Assembly (NCBI RefSeq): GCF_023100725.1
Contig: NZ_CP095501.1
Location: forward strand, 310,001-374,000
Length of the DNA: 64,000 nucleotides
Direction: 5' to 3'
DNA from: Arthrobacter antioxidans
Lineage (GTDB): Bacteria > Actinomycetota > Actinomycetes > Actinomycetales > Micrococcaceae
Under the pieces are notes generated by a model, which made no database searches, was not told the origin of the DNA, and worked only from the letters and a program-made list of their open reading frames with translations. A program made the position numbers and the translations under genes. This document shows, in pieces, positions 16,305-26,600 of the stretch. Within the stretch, counting starts at the first letter, position 1. Each line of letters begins with the position of its first letter.

Positions 16305-17711
16305 ATGGCTGACGTAGTGGGGCAGGAAGCTGCCGAGGTGTTGACGGACGGATTGGGCAGGAGGAATTTCATGGGAGTGGTCGCCGCTCTCGGCGCGCTC
16401 TCCGCCGCATCGGTCGCAGGAGCGACGCCCGCGATCGCCGGCGGGCCCGGAACGGAGCGCGAACCTGCAGCACCGGGCAAGGCTCCGGGCGCGCCCGGCC
16501 ACGGACCCGGGGGCACGAAGGGACAGGCCGACATCCTGCAGCCGGGACGCGGCCGGATCCGCGGCGATCACTACCTCTCCTCCACCCCCGACGACGTCCT
16601 CTGGGGCTATGTGCCCACCGTGGACGCGGCGCCCGTCATGACGATCCGGTCCGGCCGGACGGTCACCATCGACGCCCTCTCGCACGAGGGGATCCTCGAG
16701 GACCAGGGACGCGACCCGGTGGAGTACTTCGGCGCGCTCGGGGTCGGCCGGTCGTCGGTCCTGGACGACGCCGTGGACATCGCCGCCGGCTACCGTCGGA
16801 CGGAGCGGCGCTTCGACGTCGACGGCCCGCACATCGTCACCGGGCCCATCGCCGTCGAAGGCGCCGAACCCGGTGACGTGCTGAAGATCGAGACCCTCGA
16901 GGCGGTCCCCCGGGTTCCCTACGGCGTGGTCTCCAGCCGGCATGGGAAGGGCGGCCTCGCGGTGCAGCCCGGTCCCACGCCACCGGCCGGGATCACCCTC
17001 GAGGAGATCATGCCGCCGGTGGCCACCGACAACCGGGCGTCGGGCATCCCGTCGGACTACGGCAACGTCTCGGTGTTCACGCGGATCGAGAAGGGCAAGG
17101 GCGTGATGACCAGCGGGGACATGACCGTCCGGTTCCCGCTGCGGCCCTTCATGGGGATGATGGGCGTGGCCTTCGCGGACGCCGACGGCCTGACGGCACC
17201 CGAGGCCAACTCCGTCCCGCCGACGCTCGGTGGAGGCAACATCGACATCCGCCACCTCGGCGCGGGGTCCACCTTCTACCTGCCGGTCAAGGCGCCGGGC
17301 GCCCTCTTCTACGTCGGCGATCCGCACATGGGCATGGGCGACGGCGAGGTGGCGCTCACCGCGATGGAGGGCTCACTGCGCGGGACCTTCCGGCTGACGG
17401 TGTGCAAACCCGGCTCCGGCGATGCCCCCTCGGTCGCCTACTCCTACCCCTTCGGCGAGACGAAGGACGCCTGGATCCCGATCGGCCTGTCCGATCCGGA
17501 CGGGCTCGCCGGCGGGGGCGTATCGGGCGACCTGAACGTCGCCATGCGCCGCGCCATCATCAACGCCCTCGACTTCCTGCAGCACGATCGCGGCATGGAC
17601 CGCGCAGTGGCCTACGCCTACCTCTCGGCGGCGGCGGACTTCGCGGTATCGCAGGTCGTCGACCGGACGGTCGGGGTGCACGGGCTGATCGCGAAGGCGC
17701 ATTTCGGCTGA
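16305..17711 (+). CDS. Tat-exported acetamidase/formamidase family protein
   Basis: A 468-residue protein of the FmdA/AmdA amidohydrolase family, which releases ammonia from small amides. The N-terminus carries a twin-arginine motif (GRRNF, Arg19-Arg20) with a hydrophobic stretch and Ala-rich cleavage region, so the mature enzyme is probably exported folded. Family motifs include GPIAVEGAEPGDVLKIE, PLRPFMGMMGVAF, GGNIDIRHLGAGSTFYLPV, and GDPHMGMGDGEV. ATG 16305 is selected because GGAGGG lies 8 nt upstream; an in-frame ATG at 16272 lacks a site. Cytosolic formamidases usually lack a signal peptide, so the Tat signal is notable. Confidence 0.87.
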   Translation: MADVVGQEAAEVLTDGLGRRNFMGVVAALGALSAASVAGATPAIAGGPGTEREPAAPGKAPGAPGHGPGGTKGQADILQPGRGRIRGDHYLSSTPDDVLWGYVPTVDAAPVMTIRSGRTVTIDALSHEGILEDQGRDPVEYFGALGVGRSSVLDDAVDIAAGYRRTERRFDVDGPHIVTGPIAVEGAEPGDVLKIETLEAVPRVPYGVVSSRHGKGGLAVQPGPTPPAGITLEEIMPPVATDNRASGIPSDYGNVSVFTRIEKGKGVMTSGDMTVRFPLRPFMGMMGVAFADADGLTAPEANSVPPTLGGGNIDIRHLGAGSTFYLPVKAPGALFYVGDPHMGMGDGEVALTAMEGSLRGTFRLTVCKPGSGDAPSVAYSYPFGETKDAWIPIGLSDPDGLAGGGVSGDLNVAMRRAIINALDFLQHDRGMDRAVAYAYLSAAADFAVSQVVDRTVGVHGLIAKAHFG

Positions 17712-17735
17712 GCTGGACGGCGCGGAGGTCGTCCT

Positions 17736-17762
17736 GCGTGGGCGGCGTGACGCCGCCCACGC
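17736..17762. terminator. Inverted repeat between convergent acetamidase and purL
   Basis: A near-uninterrupted palindrome (GCGTGGGCGGCGT with ACGCCGCCCACGC, 1-nt centre) lies in the 89-bp gap between two convergent genes. It lacks a T-run on either side, as is common for GC-rich actinobacterial terminators. Confidence 0.6.
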
Positions 17763-17800
17763 GGTCGGGAACCCGCGGCGGGTGAGCAGACCGGGACTGC

Positions 17801-20089
17801 TCAGCCGAAGTGCTTCGGCAGCGTCCCCTCGTGGGCCTCGCGCAGCCGGTCCAGCGGCAGGGTGAAGTAGCCCTGCACGTCGAGCGCCTGGTTCTCCGTA
17901 TCGACCACGCCGATCCGGATGGTGGGGAAGTTCCGCGCCGTGCACATGTCGTTGAAGCGGACCTCCTCGGAGCGGGGGACGCTGACGACGGCGCGGGCCT
18001 GGCTCTCGCTGAACAGTGCGGTGAACGCGTCGATGCCGTCGCGCTCGCACAACTCGTCGAGGCCGATCCGAGCGCCGACACCGAAGCGCAGCGCCATCTC
18101 GCTCAGCGCGGCCGCGAGGCCACCCTCGGAGAGGTCGTGGGCGCCGTCGATCATGCCGTCCCGCGAGCAGTTGACGAGGATCGCTGCGAGCGTCTTCTCG
18201 GCGGCGAGGTCCAGCGCCGGAGGCTGCCCGCCGAGGTGCCCGCGCAGGTTGGCCCACTCGGAGCCGTCCAGCTCGTCCGCCGTCGTGCCCAGCAGGTAGA
18301 TGGCCTGGCCGTCCTCATGCCAGCCCGACGGCGTGCGGCGGGCGACGTCGTCGAACACGCCGAGGACGCCGACCACCGGGGTGGGGTGGATGGCGACGCC
18401 GCCGGTCTGGTTGTACAGCGAGACGTTGCCGCCGGTCACGGGCACGCCGAGCTCCTGGCAGGCGTCGGCGAGGCCGCGGACGGTCTCGGCGAACTGCCAC
18501 ATCACCTCGGGGTCCTCGGGGGAGCCGAAGTTCAGGCAGTCGGTGACGGCGAGCGGCTCGGCGCCCGACGTCGCCACGTTCCGGTACGCCTCGGCGAGCG
18601 CCAGACGCGCCCCCTCGTAGGGGTTCAGGTAGGAGTAGCGTCCGTTCGCGTCGGTGGAGATCGCGACGCCGAGGCCGGTCTCCTCGTCGACCCGGACCAC
18701 GCCGGCGTCGTCGGGCATGGCGAGGGCCGTGTTGCCCTGGACGTAGCGGTCGAACTGGTCGGTCACCCAGGTCTTCGCGCACATGTTGGGGGAGGCCATG
18801 AGTTCGAGGACCGCTTCGCGCAGGTCGGCGGGCCGCTCGGGGCCGAAGGTGTCGGCCTGGACGCCGTCGAGCCACGCGGGCCGGTGGTAGGGCCGCTCGT
18901 AGACGGGTCCCTCGTGGGCGACGGTGCGGGGGTCGACGTCGACGATCTTCTCGCCGTCCCACTCGATGATGAGCCGACCGGTGTCGGTGACCTCGCCGAG
19001 CCAGGAGTACTCCACGGCCCACTTGTCCATGATCGCCTCGAACGCCTCCACGTTCTCGGGCGTCACGACCGCCATCATGCGTTCCTGCGACTCCGACATC
19101 AGGATCTCGCCGGGCGTGAGCGAGGGGTCCCGGAGCAGCACGTTGGTGAGTTCCACGTGCATGCCGCCGTCGCCGTTGGAGGCGAGCTCCGACGTCGCAC
19201 AGGAGATGCCCGCCGCGCCGAGGTCCTGGATGCCCTCGACCACGGACGCCTTGAACAGCTCGAGGCAGCACTCGATGAGCACCTTCTCGGCGAACGGGTC
19301 GCCCACCTGGACGGCGGGGCGTTTGGACGGCTTCGAGGAGTCGAAGGATTCCGAGGCGAGCACGGAGGCGCCGCCGATGCCGTCGCCGCCGGTGCGGGCC
19401 CCGAAGAGGACCACCCTGTTGCCGGCGCCGGACGCATTGGCGAGGCGGATGTCCTCATGGCGCAGCACGCCGACCGCGAGGGCGTTGACGAGCGGGTTGC
19501 CCTGGTAGACGGCGTCGAAGACCACCTCGCCGCCGATGTTCGGCAGGCCGAGCGAGTTGCCGTAGCCGCCGATGCCCGCGACGATCCCGTGCACGAGGCG
19601 CGCGGTGTCCGGGTGGTCGATCGCGCCGAAGCGCAGCGGATCCATGACGGCGACCGGGCGGGCGCCCATGGAGATGATGTCGCGGACGATCCCGCCCACA
19701 CCGGTGGCCGCGCCCTGGTAGGGCTCCACGAAGGACGGGTGGTTGTGGCTCTCCACCTTGAAGGTCACGGCCCAGCCGTCACCGATGTCCACCACGCCGG
19801 CGTTCTCGCCGATCCCCACGAGGAGGTGCTCCTTCATGGCGTCGGTGACCTTCTCGCCGAACTGCCGCAGGTGCACCTTGGAGGACTTGTAGGAGCAGTG
19901 CTCGCTCCACATCACCGAGTACATGGCGAGCTCGGCGCCGGTGGGCCTGCGCCCGAGGATCTCCTCGACGCGCCGGTACTCGTTCTCCTTGAGCCCGAGC
20001 TCCGCCCAGGGGAGCGCCTGGCCGGGGGTGGCCTCCGCGTTCGCGACGGTGTCGATGTTGAACGCCCGGGAAGTAGTTCCTGCAGTCAC
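17801..20089 (-). CDS. purL: Phosphoribosylformylglycinamidine synthase subunit PurL
   Basis: A 762-residue small-type PurL, the ATP-dependent synthetase of the fourth purine step, which uses ammonia delivered by PurQ. Motifs include [16 protein letters not shown] near the N-terminus, [19 protein letters not shown] for nucleotide and substrate binding, and the duplicated AIR-synthase fold ([12 protein letters not shown] in the second half, DLSEGGLA near the end). Length is standard for PurL in PurS-dependent complexes. The ATG at 20089 abuts the purQ stop at 20090 with no gap, so the three subunits are made from one message. Confidence 0.96.
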   Translation of the reverse strand: MTAGTTSRAFNIDTVANAEATPGQALPWAELGLKENEYRRVEEILGRRPTGAELAMYSVMWSEHCSYKSSKVHLRQFGEKVTDAMKEHLLVGIGENAGVVDIGDGWAVTFKVESHNHPSFVEPYQGAATGVGGIVRDIISMGARPVAVMDPLRFGAIDHPDTARLVHGIVAGIGGYGNSLGLPNIGGEVVFDAVYQGNPLVNALAVGVLRHEDIRLANASGAGNRVVLFGARTGGDGIGGASVLASESFDSSKPSKRPAVQVGDPFAEKVLIECCLELFKASVVEGIQDLGAAGISCATSELASNGDGGMHVELTNVLLRDPSLTPGEILMSESQERMMAVVTPENVEAFEAIMDKWAVEYSWLGEVTDTGRLIIEWDGEKIVDVDPRTVAHEGPVYERPYHRPAWLDGVQADTFGPERPADLREAVLELMASPNMCAKTWVTDQFDRYVQGNTALAMPDDAGVVRVDEETGLGVAISTDANGRYSYLNPYEGARLALAEAYRNVATSGAEPLAVTDCLNFGSPEDPEVMWQFAETVRGLADACQELGVPVTGGNVSLYNQTGGVAIHPTPVVGVLGVFDDVARRTPSGWHEDGQAIYLLGTTADELDGSEWANLRGHLGGQPPALDLAAEKTLAAILVNCSRDGMIDGAHDLSEGGLAAALSEMALRFGVGARIGLDELCERDGIDAFTALFSESQARAVVSVPRSEEVRFNDMCTARNFPTIRIGVVDTENQALDVQGYFTLPLDRLREAHEGTLPKHFG

Positions 20090-20887
20090 TTAGCCCACCA
20101 GTTTCTTGAGTACCGAGGTGAAGATGCCGAGCCCGTCGGTGCCGCCGCGGACCCCGACGTCGCCGCGGGCCGACGAGTCCGGGCCGAAACCGGCTTCGAC
20201 CGCGTGCTCGGGGTGCGGCATGAGCCCGACGACGTTGCCGGCGATGTTCGAGATGCCGGCGATGTCGCGGCGCGAGCCGTTGGGGTTGCCGTCGACGTAG
20301 CGGAACACCACGCGGCCTTCACCCTCGAGCTCGTCGAGGGTGCGGTTGTCGGCGACGAACTGGCCGTCCTGGTTCTTGAGCGGGATGACGATCTCCTCGC
20401 CGTCCGCGTAGTCCGAGGTCCAGAAGGTGTCCGTGTTCTCGACGCGCAGTCGCTGGTCACGGCAGATGAAGTGCAGGGAGTTGTTCTTGATCATGGAGCC
20501 GGGCAGCAGGTGTGCCTCGGTGAGGACCTGGAACCCGTTGCAGATCCCGAGCACGGGGAGGGCCTGCGCCCCGCCGGAGGCCGCGGCCGTGATCTGCTCC
20601 ATGAGCGGCGCGAAGCGGGAGATGGCGCCCGCGCGGAGGTAGTCGCCGTAGGAGAAACCGCCGGGGATGATGACGGCGTCGACCCCCTGCAGGTCGTGGT
20701 CACCGTGCCAGAGCTGGACGGCGCTGCCGCCGGCGAGGCGGACGGCGCGGACGGCGTCGCGGTCGTCGAGCGAGCCGGGGAACGTGACGACGCCGACCCT
20801 CACGCCGTCGAGCGCCCCGGCGTCGCCGCCGACGGCAACGGGCTGGGGGCCGCCGATGAGCGGGGTCTCGAGGTGGGAGGCGGTCAC
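20090..20887 (-). CDS. purQ: Phosphoribosylformylglycinamidine synthase glutaminase subunit PurQ
   Basis: A 265-residue class I glutamine amidotransferase with the oxyanion strand [15 protein letters not shown], nucleophile Cys116 ([10 protein letters not shown]) and the His-Glu pair in MPHPEHAVE. It provides ammonia to PurL. GTG 20887 overlaps the purS stop (GTGA), which supports this start. However, residues 1-28 precede the usual PurQ beginning ([14 protein letters not shown]), so a second GTG at residue 29 could be the true start. The purS-purQ-purL order is typical of Gram-positives. Confidence 0.94.
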   Translation of the reverse strand: MTASHLETPLIGGPQPVAVGGDAGALDGVRVGVVTFPGSLDDRDAVRAVRLAGGSAVQLWHGDHDLQGVDAVIIPGGFSYGDYLRAGAISRFAPLMEQITAAASGGAQALPVLGICNGFQVLTEAHLLPGSMIKNNSLHFICRDQRLRVENTDTFWTSDYADGEEIVIPLKNQDGQFVADNRTLDELEGEGRVVFRYVDGNPNGSRRDIAGISNIAGNVVGLMPHPEHAVEAGFGPDSSARGDVGVRGGTDGLGIFTSVLKKLVG

Positions 20888-21144
20888 TGGCCGTCCTCCT
20901 CGATGACCTCCACGCGGGTGACGTCCTCGATGACCGGGTTGGACAGCAGCGTGGTGGCGGCGTGGCGGGCCTGCTCGAGGATCTCCTCCGTGACATCACC
21001 GTCCACGGTCAGTTCGAAGCGCTTGCCCTGGCGGACGCCGGCGAAGCCGGTGAGCCCTATCCGGGGGAGCGCTCCGGCGATCGCCTTACCCTGCGGGTCG
21101 AGGATCTCGGGCTTGGGCATGACGTCGACAACGATCCGGGGCAT
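20884..21144 (-). CDS. purS: Phosphoribosylformylglycinamidine synthase subunit PurS
   Basis: An 86-residue PurS, which bridges PurQ and PurL in the FGAR amidotransferase complex. It begins [19 protein letters not shown], the standard family opening, followed by the [16 protein letters not shown] segment. ATG 21144 is preceded by CAGGAG at normal spacing; an upstream extension to 21171 adds nine unconserved residues. It heads the purSQL operon. Confidence 0.93.
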   Translation of the reverse strand: MPRIVVDVMPKPEILDPQGKAIAGALPRIGLTGFAGVRQGKRFELTVDGDVTEEILEQARHAATTLLSNPVIEDVTRVEVIEEDGQ

Positions 21145-21313
21145 CCGGCAACTCCTGTGCGTGAGCGGCAAGTGCTGGGGGTTCCAGCATTAAATGCAGT
21201 CGCCCGGGAGTGCCGTCTCACGCCGTATCGGGTGGATACCGGCGCTCCGCGAGCTTGCCGTCCAAGTCTAGCGGGCCTTCGCACGCCTCCTGCGCGCCCG
21301 GTGCCCCGTCCCG

Positions 21314-21319
21314 TAGGAT
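21314..21319 (+). promoter_or_regulatory. -10 box (TAGGAT) for start at 21327
   Basis: TAGGAT is followed by 7 nt and then ATG, consistent with a leaderless or near-leaderless transcript. The purS start lies 183 bp away on the other strand. Confidence 0.45.
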
Positions 21320-21326
21320 GCCGGTC

Positions 21327-21821
21327 ATGGCGGAGTCCCTCGAGGCGTGGACCGACTTCAATGTCGCCATGGTCGGGGCGACGGCGGCACTCGCCGGCCT
21401 GCTGATCGTGGCGATGTCGGTCAACATTTCCGCGATCGTGGCGTCGCCGGCACTCCCGGCCCGTGCCGCCGCCTCGATCGGCACCCTCACCCTGGCGATC
21501 GTGGTCGGCGCGATCGGACTCGTTCCCGGTCAGCCCGGCTGGGTCCACGGACTCGAGGTCCTCGTGGCGCTGGTGGTCGTGCTCGCTCTCGAGGTGCACG
21601 CCGTCCGCCTCATCACCGCCGAGAGCGGCCGGAAGCCCTCGGAACGCGTCGGGAAGATCGTCGCGGGGGCGCTCCCCCTCGGACCGTTCGTGGTGGGAGC
21701 CGCACTCCTGCTCGTCGGCGCGCCCGCGGCAGGGCTCGCCTGGCTCGCTGGGGGTTGCGTCCTCGCGATCGTCGGAGGGATCCTCTTCTCCTGGGTCGCC
21801 CTCGTCGAGGTGCTGCGCTGA
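21327..21821 (+). CDS. Uncharacterised four- to five-span membrane protein
   Basis: A 164-residue hydrophobic protein starting MAESLEAWTDFNVAMVGAT, with likely spans near residues 12-35, 42-62, 68-88, 112-130 and 136-160. One loop (residues 90-110) is basic and rich in Arg/Lys/Glu. I do not assign a family. ATG 21327 is preferred because a TAGGAT box lies 7 nt upstream; the frame extends back to 21210 with Ser/Arg-rich, unconserved sequence. It is convergent with the inhibitor-like lipoprotein gene. Confidence 0.6.
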   Translation: MAESLEAWTDFNVAMVGATAALAGLLIVAMSVNISAIVASPALPARAAASIGTLTLAIVVGAIGLVPGQPGWVHGLEVLVALVVVLALEVHAVRLITAESGRKPSERVGKIVAGALPLGPFVVGAALLLVGAPAAGLAWLAGGCVLAIVGGILFSWVALVEVLR

Positions 21822-21864
21822 GACCGCCGGTCGGCCGATTCCGGGGTGCAGCGTCCACCGGGCA

Positions 21865-22506
21865 CTACTGCCCGCCCGGCGCCCCCAGCAGGTCCTGCAC
21901 GCTGGTCCATCGCGAGATCTGGCAGCCGTCCGTCAGTGCGAACGCTCCCGCCACCGACGTCCCGTCGATCTCACCGGTGATGCTCCCGGTCTGCGGTCCG
22001 CCGTACTGCTGGGTGCAGACCACGTCCTTGTTGGGGCGCGCCGTGAAGAAGGCGGTCCCGAGGCGCGCGACGGTGGCGCACGCGGCGTCGGCGTTGGGAT
22101 GCGTGGACGCCGGGCCGGAGACGCCGTCGACGCATTCGAGCACGTACTGCACGGGATCCGAGGAGGCGTCCTGCTGGACGGAGACGGTCAGCAGGGCGTT
22201 CGTCGAGGCCGCCGGCGGGGCCGTGGAAGCCGGTGGAGCGGAGGGCGCCGGGCTGGAGGGAGCGGAAGGCGCCGGGCTGGAGGGAGCGGAAGGCGCCGGG
22301 CTGGAGGGCGCTGGACCGGGCGCCGCGCTGTCATCGGGCGTGGGGGTGGAGGACTGCACGGAGGTCTCCTGATCGGTCGGTTCGGGTGCCGGCCCGCCCT
22401 GATCGCAGGCCGCGAGGGCGAGGGTGAGCGCCGCGAGGGGGATCAGGGCGCGCCGTGCGGCGGTGCGCGCACGGCCGGCGGTCGGCGTCGGATCGGTGCT
22501 GGTCAT
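21865..22506 (-). CDS. Lipoprotein with subtilisin-inhibitor-like (SSI) domain
   Basis: A 213-residue lipoprotein: signal segment with lipobox Cys34 (LALAAC), a Pro/Ser/Ala linker containing three copies of SSPAPSAP, and a C-terminal domain of about 105 residues. That domain has the four-Cys layout of Streptomyces subtilisin inhibitors: YVLECVDG, DAACATVARLG, VVCTQQYGGPQ and TDGCQISRW. In SSI the reactive bond follows the third Cys by two residues, which places Gln at the P1 position here. It is anchored outside the cell, 1.2 kb from a secreted subtilase gene. Inhibitory activity and target are inference. The start is preceded by AAGGGGA. Confidence 0.78.
   Translation of the reverse strand: MTSTDPTPTAGRARTAARRALIPLAALTLALAACDQGGPAPEPTDQETSVQSSTPTPDDSAAPGPAPSSPAPSAPSSPAPSAPSSPAPSAPPASTAPPAASTNALLTVSVQQDASSDPVQYVLECVDGVSGPASTHPNADAACATVARLGTAFFTARPNKDVVCTQQYGGPQTGSITGEIDGTSVAGAFALTDGCQISRWTSVQDLLGAPGGQ
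22244..22315 (-). repeat. 24-bp tandem repeat in the lipoprotein linker
   Basis: Two perfect copies and a diverged third copy of a 24-bp unit (plus strand begins GGCGCCGGGCTGGAGGGAGC) encode the repeated SSPAPSAP octapeptides. Perfect nucleotide identity indicates recent slippage, and linker length probably varies between strains. Confidence 0.9.
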
Positions 22507-22590
22507 GGCGTCCCCTTCGGCTGGCTCCCCAGCGTAACGGCTGGCAGTAGCACAACGAGGGACGACGGAGAGGCGTCCCGCCCGGCGCGG

Positions 22591-23475
22591 CTAGGGAGTG
22601 TCCAGCGCGGCGTCGAGAAGACCGAGGAGCCGCGTCCGGAGGGCCTGCGACTCCTCGGCGAAGCCGCGTTGCAGCTGGACGTACTCCGCCTTGCCCTCGG
22701 CCGTCTCGATCGCGATGGGCGTGTAGCCCCAGTCCGCGAGGTCGTACGGTGAGGCCCGCATGTCCATGGTCCGGATCCGCCAGGACAGTTCGAAGCAGTC
22801 CATGACGATCTCGCTGGGCAGCAGCGGCGTGAGCTTGTATGCCCACTTGTACAGGTCCATGTTGGCGTGGAGGCAGCCCGGTTGCTCGAGGTCCCGCTGC
22901 GTCCGGCGCGTGGGCGCGTATTCGTTGAGGGGCACCGCTTCCGGGGTGTAGAAGCGGAAGGCGTCGAAGTGCGTGCAGCGGATGCGCGCGGAGTCGACGA
23001 CGCCGTCGGTGCCGTCCGCTCCGAGGCGCAGCTGCAGGTACTCGTGGCGTACGCCGTTGACCGCCGACCGGTACGCCATCGCCCACTCGTGCAGGCCGAA
23101 GCACCCGAACTGTGCGGGCCGGGCCGCGGTCCGCGCGAGGATCAGCCGGGCGAAGTCGATCGCCTCGCGCCGCTCCGCGGCGAAGCGCCGGGCGTCCACC
23201 CGGACCCCGTCGTCGTCGGTGGCGTAGTACTTCCAGCCGACCCGCTCGAGCGCGGCCGGACCCGTCAGGACGACGGCGGCGCCCGGGTGCCAGCGCATGA
23301 GCTGGCCGGGTTTCTGGGTGTAGTAGGTGAAGAGGAAGTCCTCCACCGGATGTCTGGCGCCGTGCGATCGCCGCTCCAGGTAAGGCTCCGCGAAGCGGGC
23401 CACCCGCTCGTGGTGCTGCCGTTCGCGGTCCTGCCACTCCGCCTGGGGGAGACGGGTCAGGAGGCCGGCGCGCAT
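22591..23475 (-). CDS. Conserved actinobacterial protein, annotated in relatives as 3-methyladenine DNA glycosylase
   Basis: A 294-residue soluble protein beginning MRAGLLTRLPQAEWQDRE, with conserved-looking aromatic and His-rich stretches (HPVEDFLFTYYTQKPGQLMRWHPG, in part; FGCFGLHEWAMAY; RCTHFDAFRFYTPEA). From memory, close relatives carry the label 3-methyladenine DNA glycosylase, but I see no helix-hairpin-helix glycosylase motif, so the label may be unreliable. ATG 23475 is chosen because GATAAT lies exactly 6 nt upstream; the extension to 23511 would run through that box. Confidence 0.65.
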   Translation of the reverse strand: MRAGLLTRLPQAEWQDRERQHHERVARFAEPYLERRSHGARHPVEDFLFTYYTQKPGQLMRWHPGAAVVLTGPAALERVGWKYYATDDDGVRVDARRFAAERREAIDFARLILARTAARPAQFGCFGLHEWAMAYRSAVNGVRHEYLQLRLGADGTDGVVDSARIRCTHFDAFRFYTPEAVPLNEYAPTRRTQRDLEQPGCLHANMDLYKWAYKLTPLLPSEIVMDCFELSWRIRTMDMRASPYDLADWGYTPIAIETAEGKAEYVQLQRGFAEESQALRTRLLGLLDAALDTP

Positions 23476-23481
23476 TGTTCC

Positions 23482-23487
23482 ATTATC
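23482..23487 (-). promoter_or_regulatory. -10 box (GATAAT) for leaderless start at 23475
   Basis: On the minus strand GATAAT is followed by GGAACA and ATG. A TGTTTA with 17-nt spacing could serve as -35. Confidence 0.55.
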
Positions 23488-23694
23488 ACCCGGTCGGCCG
23501 CTCGTAAACATCCTGTGTAAATTCTGGGAAACACGGCCGAATGTCTCTGTTCAGGGTGTGTTGCCTCGGGTAAGTTTGTGCTCGCCGTGGCGTCTGTGAG
23601 CGTTATCACAGGGGTGGGGTCCCATACGGGAGACCACGGCATCGGGGGAACGGCTTCGGCTGGCCCGCACTTTCACGAGAGGCACTACCTTCCT

Positions 23695-26600
23695 ATGACA
23701 CAACGGAGAAATGCCGGGCAGGGGCGCACCAGCCTGCGCGCCGCCGCGGCGATCGTTCTGGGTCTGCCGCTACTGGTCTCATCAACGGCCGTGGCGCCGG
23801 CTGCCTTCGCGGCGCCGGTCCCGGCGACCTCGGTGACGCCGCAGAAGGCGCCCGCCAAGAACCTCGACCCGGCGCAGTACCCGGCCGGCAAGTACATCGT
23901 GGTCCTCGCCGACAAGCCGGTCGCCACCTACGAGGGCGGCGTGCAGGGCATCGCCCCGACGAAGCCCCAGCCGGGCAGCAAGCTCGACGCCAAGGCGCCG
24001 AACGTCCAGCAGTACTCGGCGTTCCTCGAGACCAAGCAGCAGGAGGTCGCCACCGCGGAGAGCGTCGAGATCGACCGCACCTACACGGCGGCCATCAACG
24101 GCTTCGCCGCGGACCTCAGCGCCGACCAGGCCATCGAACTCGCGAAGAGCGACAAGGTCCTCATGGTGGCACCGGACGTGGAGAACGCGCCGGACTACTC
24201 CACCATCGACTTCCTCGGCCTCAACGGCAACAAGGGGGCCTGGAAGACGCAGTTCGGCGGCGAGAAGAACGCGGGCAAGGGAACGGTCGTCGGCGTCATC
24301 GACACCGGCTATGCCCCCGACAACCCCTTCTTCGCCGGTAAGCCCGTCAAGCCCCTGAAGGGCAACGCCCAGCCCAAGGTCGGCGAGCCCTACCGCACTG
24401 CCGACGGCAAGATCGCCATGCTGAAGGCCGACGGCAGCACGTTCACCGGTGACTGCGAGGTCGGCCAGGACTTCGACGGCAGCCTCTGCAACTCGAAGGT
24501 CGTCGCAGCGCAGTACTTCGCCGAGGCCTTCGTCTCGACCGTGCCCGCCGCGAACCGCGCGCCCGAGGAAGTCCTCTCCCCGGTGGACATCGACAACCAC
24601 GGCACGCACACCGCGAGCACCGCCGCCGGCAACGCAGGCATCACCCAGACCGTGGACGGCCGGAACTTCGGTGTCTCCTCCGGTGTGGCTCCCGAGGCGA
24701 AGATCTCGGTCTACAAGACCTGCTGGGAGGACGCGGACCCCAACACGGGCGGCTGCTACTCCTCCGCCTCGGTCGACGCCATCAACCAGGCCATCCTCGA
24801 CGGCGTGGACGTGCTGAACTACTCGATCTCGGGCAGCACGACCACGACGACGGACCCCGTGTCCCTCGCCTTCCTCTCCGCCACCTCGGCGGGCATCTTC
24901 GTGGCAGCCTCCGCCGGCAACTCCGGCCCCACGGCCAGCACCGTGAACCACGGCGCCCCGTGGATGACCACGGTCGCCGCGAGCACCTTCAACTACGAAC
25001 TGCAGGGCACCGCCGAATTCTCGGACGGCACCAAGTACCGCGGCGCGTCCATCATGCGTGCAGGCGTCCCCGCCAGCCCGGTCGTCCTCGCCGCGAACGC
25101 GGCGGCGGCCGGTGCGGTCAGCCCGAACCTGTGCGGCCCCAACACCCTGGACCCGGCGAAGGTCGCCGGCAAGATCGTGGTCTGCGACCGCGGCGTCGTC
25201 GACCGGACCGCGAAGAGCATCGAGGTCAAGCGCGGCGGCGGCGTGGGCATGATCCTCGTCAACGTCGTCGACTCCTCCACGGACACCGATCAGCACGTGA
25301 TCCCCACGGTCCACGTCAACGCTCCCGAAGCCCTCGAGCTCAAGGCGAAGGTCGCGGCGAACCCGTCGATCACCGTCGCCCTGCAGCCCACGGACACCAC
25401 GGGCAAGCCCCTGCCTCCTACCCCGCAGATCGCGGGATTCTCCTCCCGCGGCCCGCTGCTGGCCACTGATTCCGACCTGCTGAAGCCGGACATCACGGCT
25501 CCCGGCGTCGCCGTCCTCGCGGGCGTCTCCACGGTCGGGTCCAAGGGTGCGCAGTTCGGGTTCCTCTCGGGGACCTCGATGGCCTCGCCCCACGTCGCGG
25601 GCTTCGCCGCGCTGGTCCTCGGCAAGAACCCCGCCTGGTCCCCGGCCGCCGTGAAGTCGGCCATGATGACCACCGCCTACCCGCTGAAGACCGCCACCGG
25701 CGGCGTCGAGACCGACGTCCTCGCGGTGGGCGCCGGCCACATCAACCCGGCCACGGTCCTCAGCCCCGGACTGGTCTACGACCAGAGCGTGAACGACTAC
25801 CTGGGCTTCATCCAGGGCACCGGCGCCCAGCTCGGCATCACGGGTGTCAAGCCCGTCGCCGCGAAGGACACCAACGTGCCGTCCTTCGCCCTCGGGAACC
25901 TGACCGGACGCATCGAGGTCACCCGCACGGTCACCGCCGTCACCCCCGGCCTGTACCGCGCGACCGCCAACGTCCCCGGGGTGAAGGTCACCGTCACGCC
26001 CGAGATCCTGAACTTCAGTGCAGCGGGCGAGAAGCGCACCTTCAAGGTCTCCTTCGAGAACCAGAGCGCGCCGTCCGGCAGGTTCGCGGCCGGGTCCCTG
26101 ACCTGGTCCGGCCAGGGCAAGACCGTCACCTCCCCGGTGGCCGTCCGCCCGCAGGCCGTCAAGGCCCCGACCGAGGTGGCCTTCACCTCCCCGGGTCCTG
26201 ACGGCAGCGGCACCTTCGACGTCACCTCGGGAACCAACACCCCGATCAAGATGACGCTCGACGGTCTGTCCAAGGCGGACTCCACGGCGATCGAACTCGC
26301 GGTCAACGCGGAGACCACCAAGGAGGTCACCGTTCCCGCGGGGGCCCCGGTGGCGAAGTTCTCCGTCCTGTCGAGCGACCCCGCGGCCGACTTCGACATG
26401 TTCATCGTCAACCCGAACAAGACGGTCACGCAGGTCGCGACCGCCGATGCCAGCGAGACGATCACGATCCCGAACCCGGCGCCGGGCACGTACCAGATCA
26501 TCGCGAACCTGTACGCCAGCACCGACAACCGGTCGACCGCCGGCACCATCGACGCGGCGATCCTGAAGAGCAACGAGAACAATGCGACGCTGACGCCGAA

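Noticed and set aside
17810..21193. 1127-residue open frame antisense to purL-purQ-purS
   Set aside because: It mirrors real purine genes, is dominated by Val/Arg/Gly/His/Asp with no domain, and is explained by high GC content leaving few stop codons.
23512..23694. Subtilase leader examined for a second c-di-AMP riboswitch
   Set aside because: It contains GGGGGAAC and some inverted segments but lacks the other ydaO blocks and their order.
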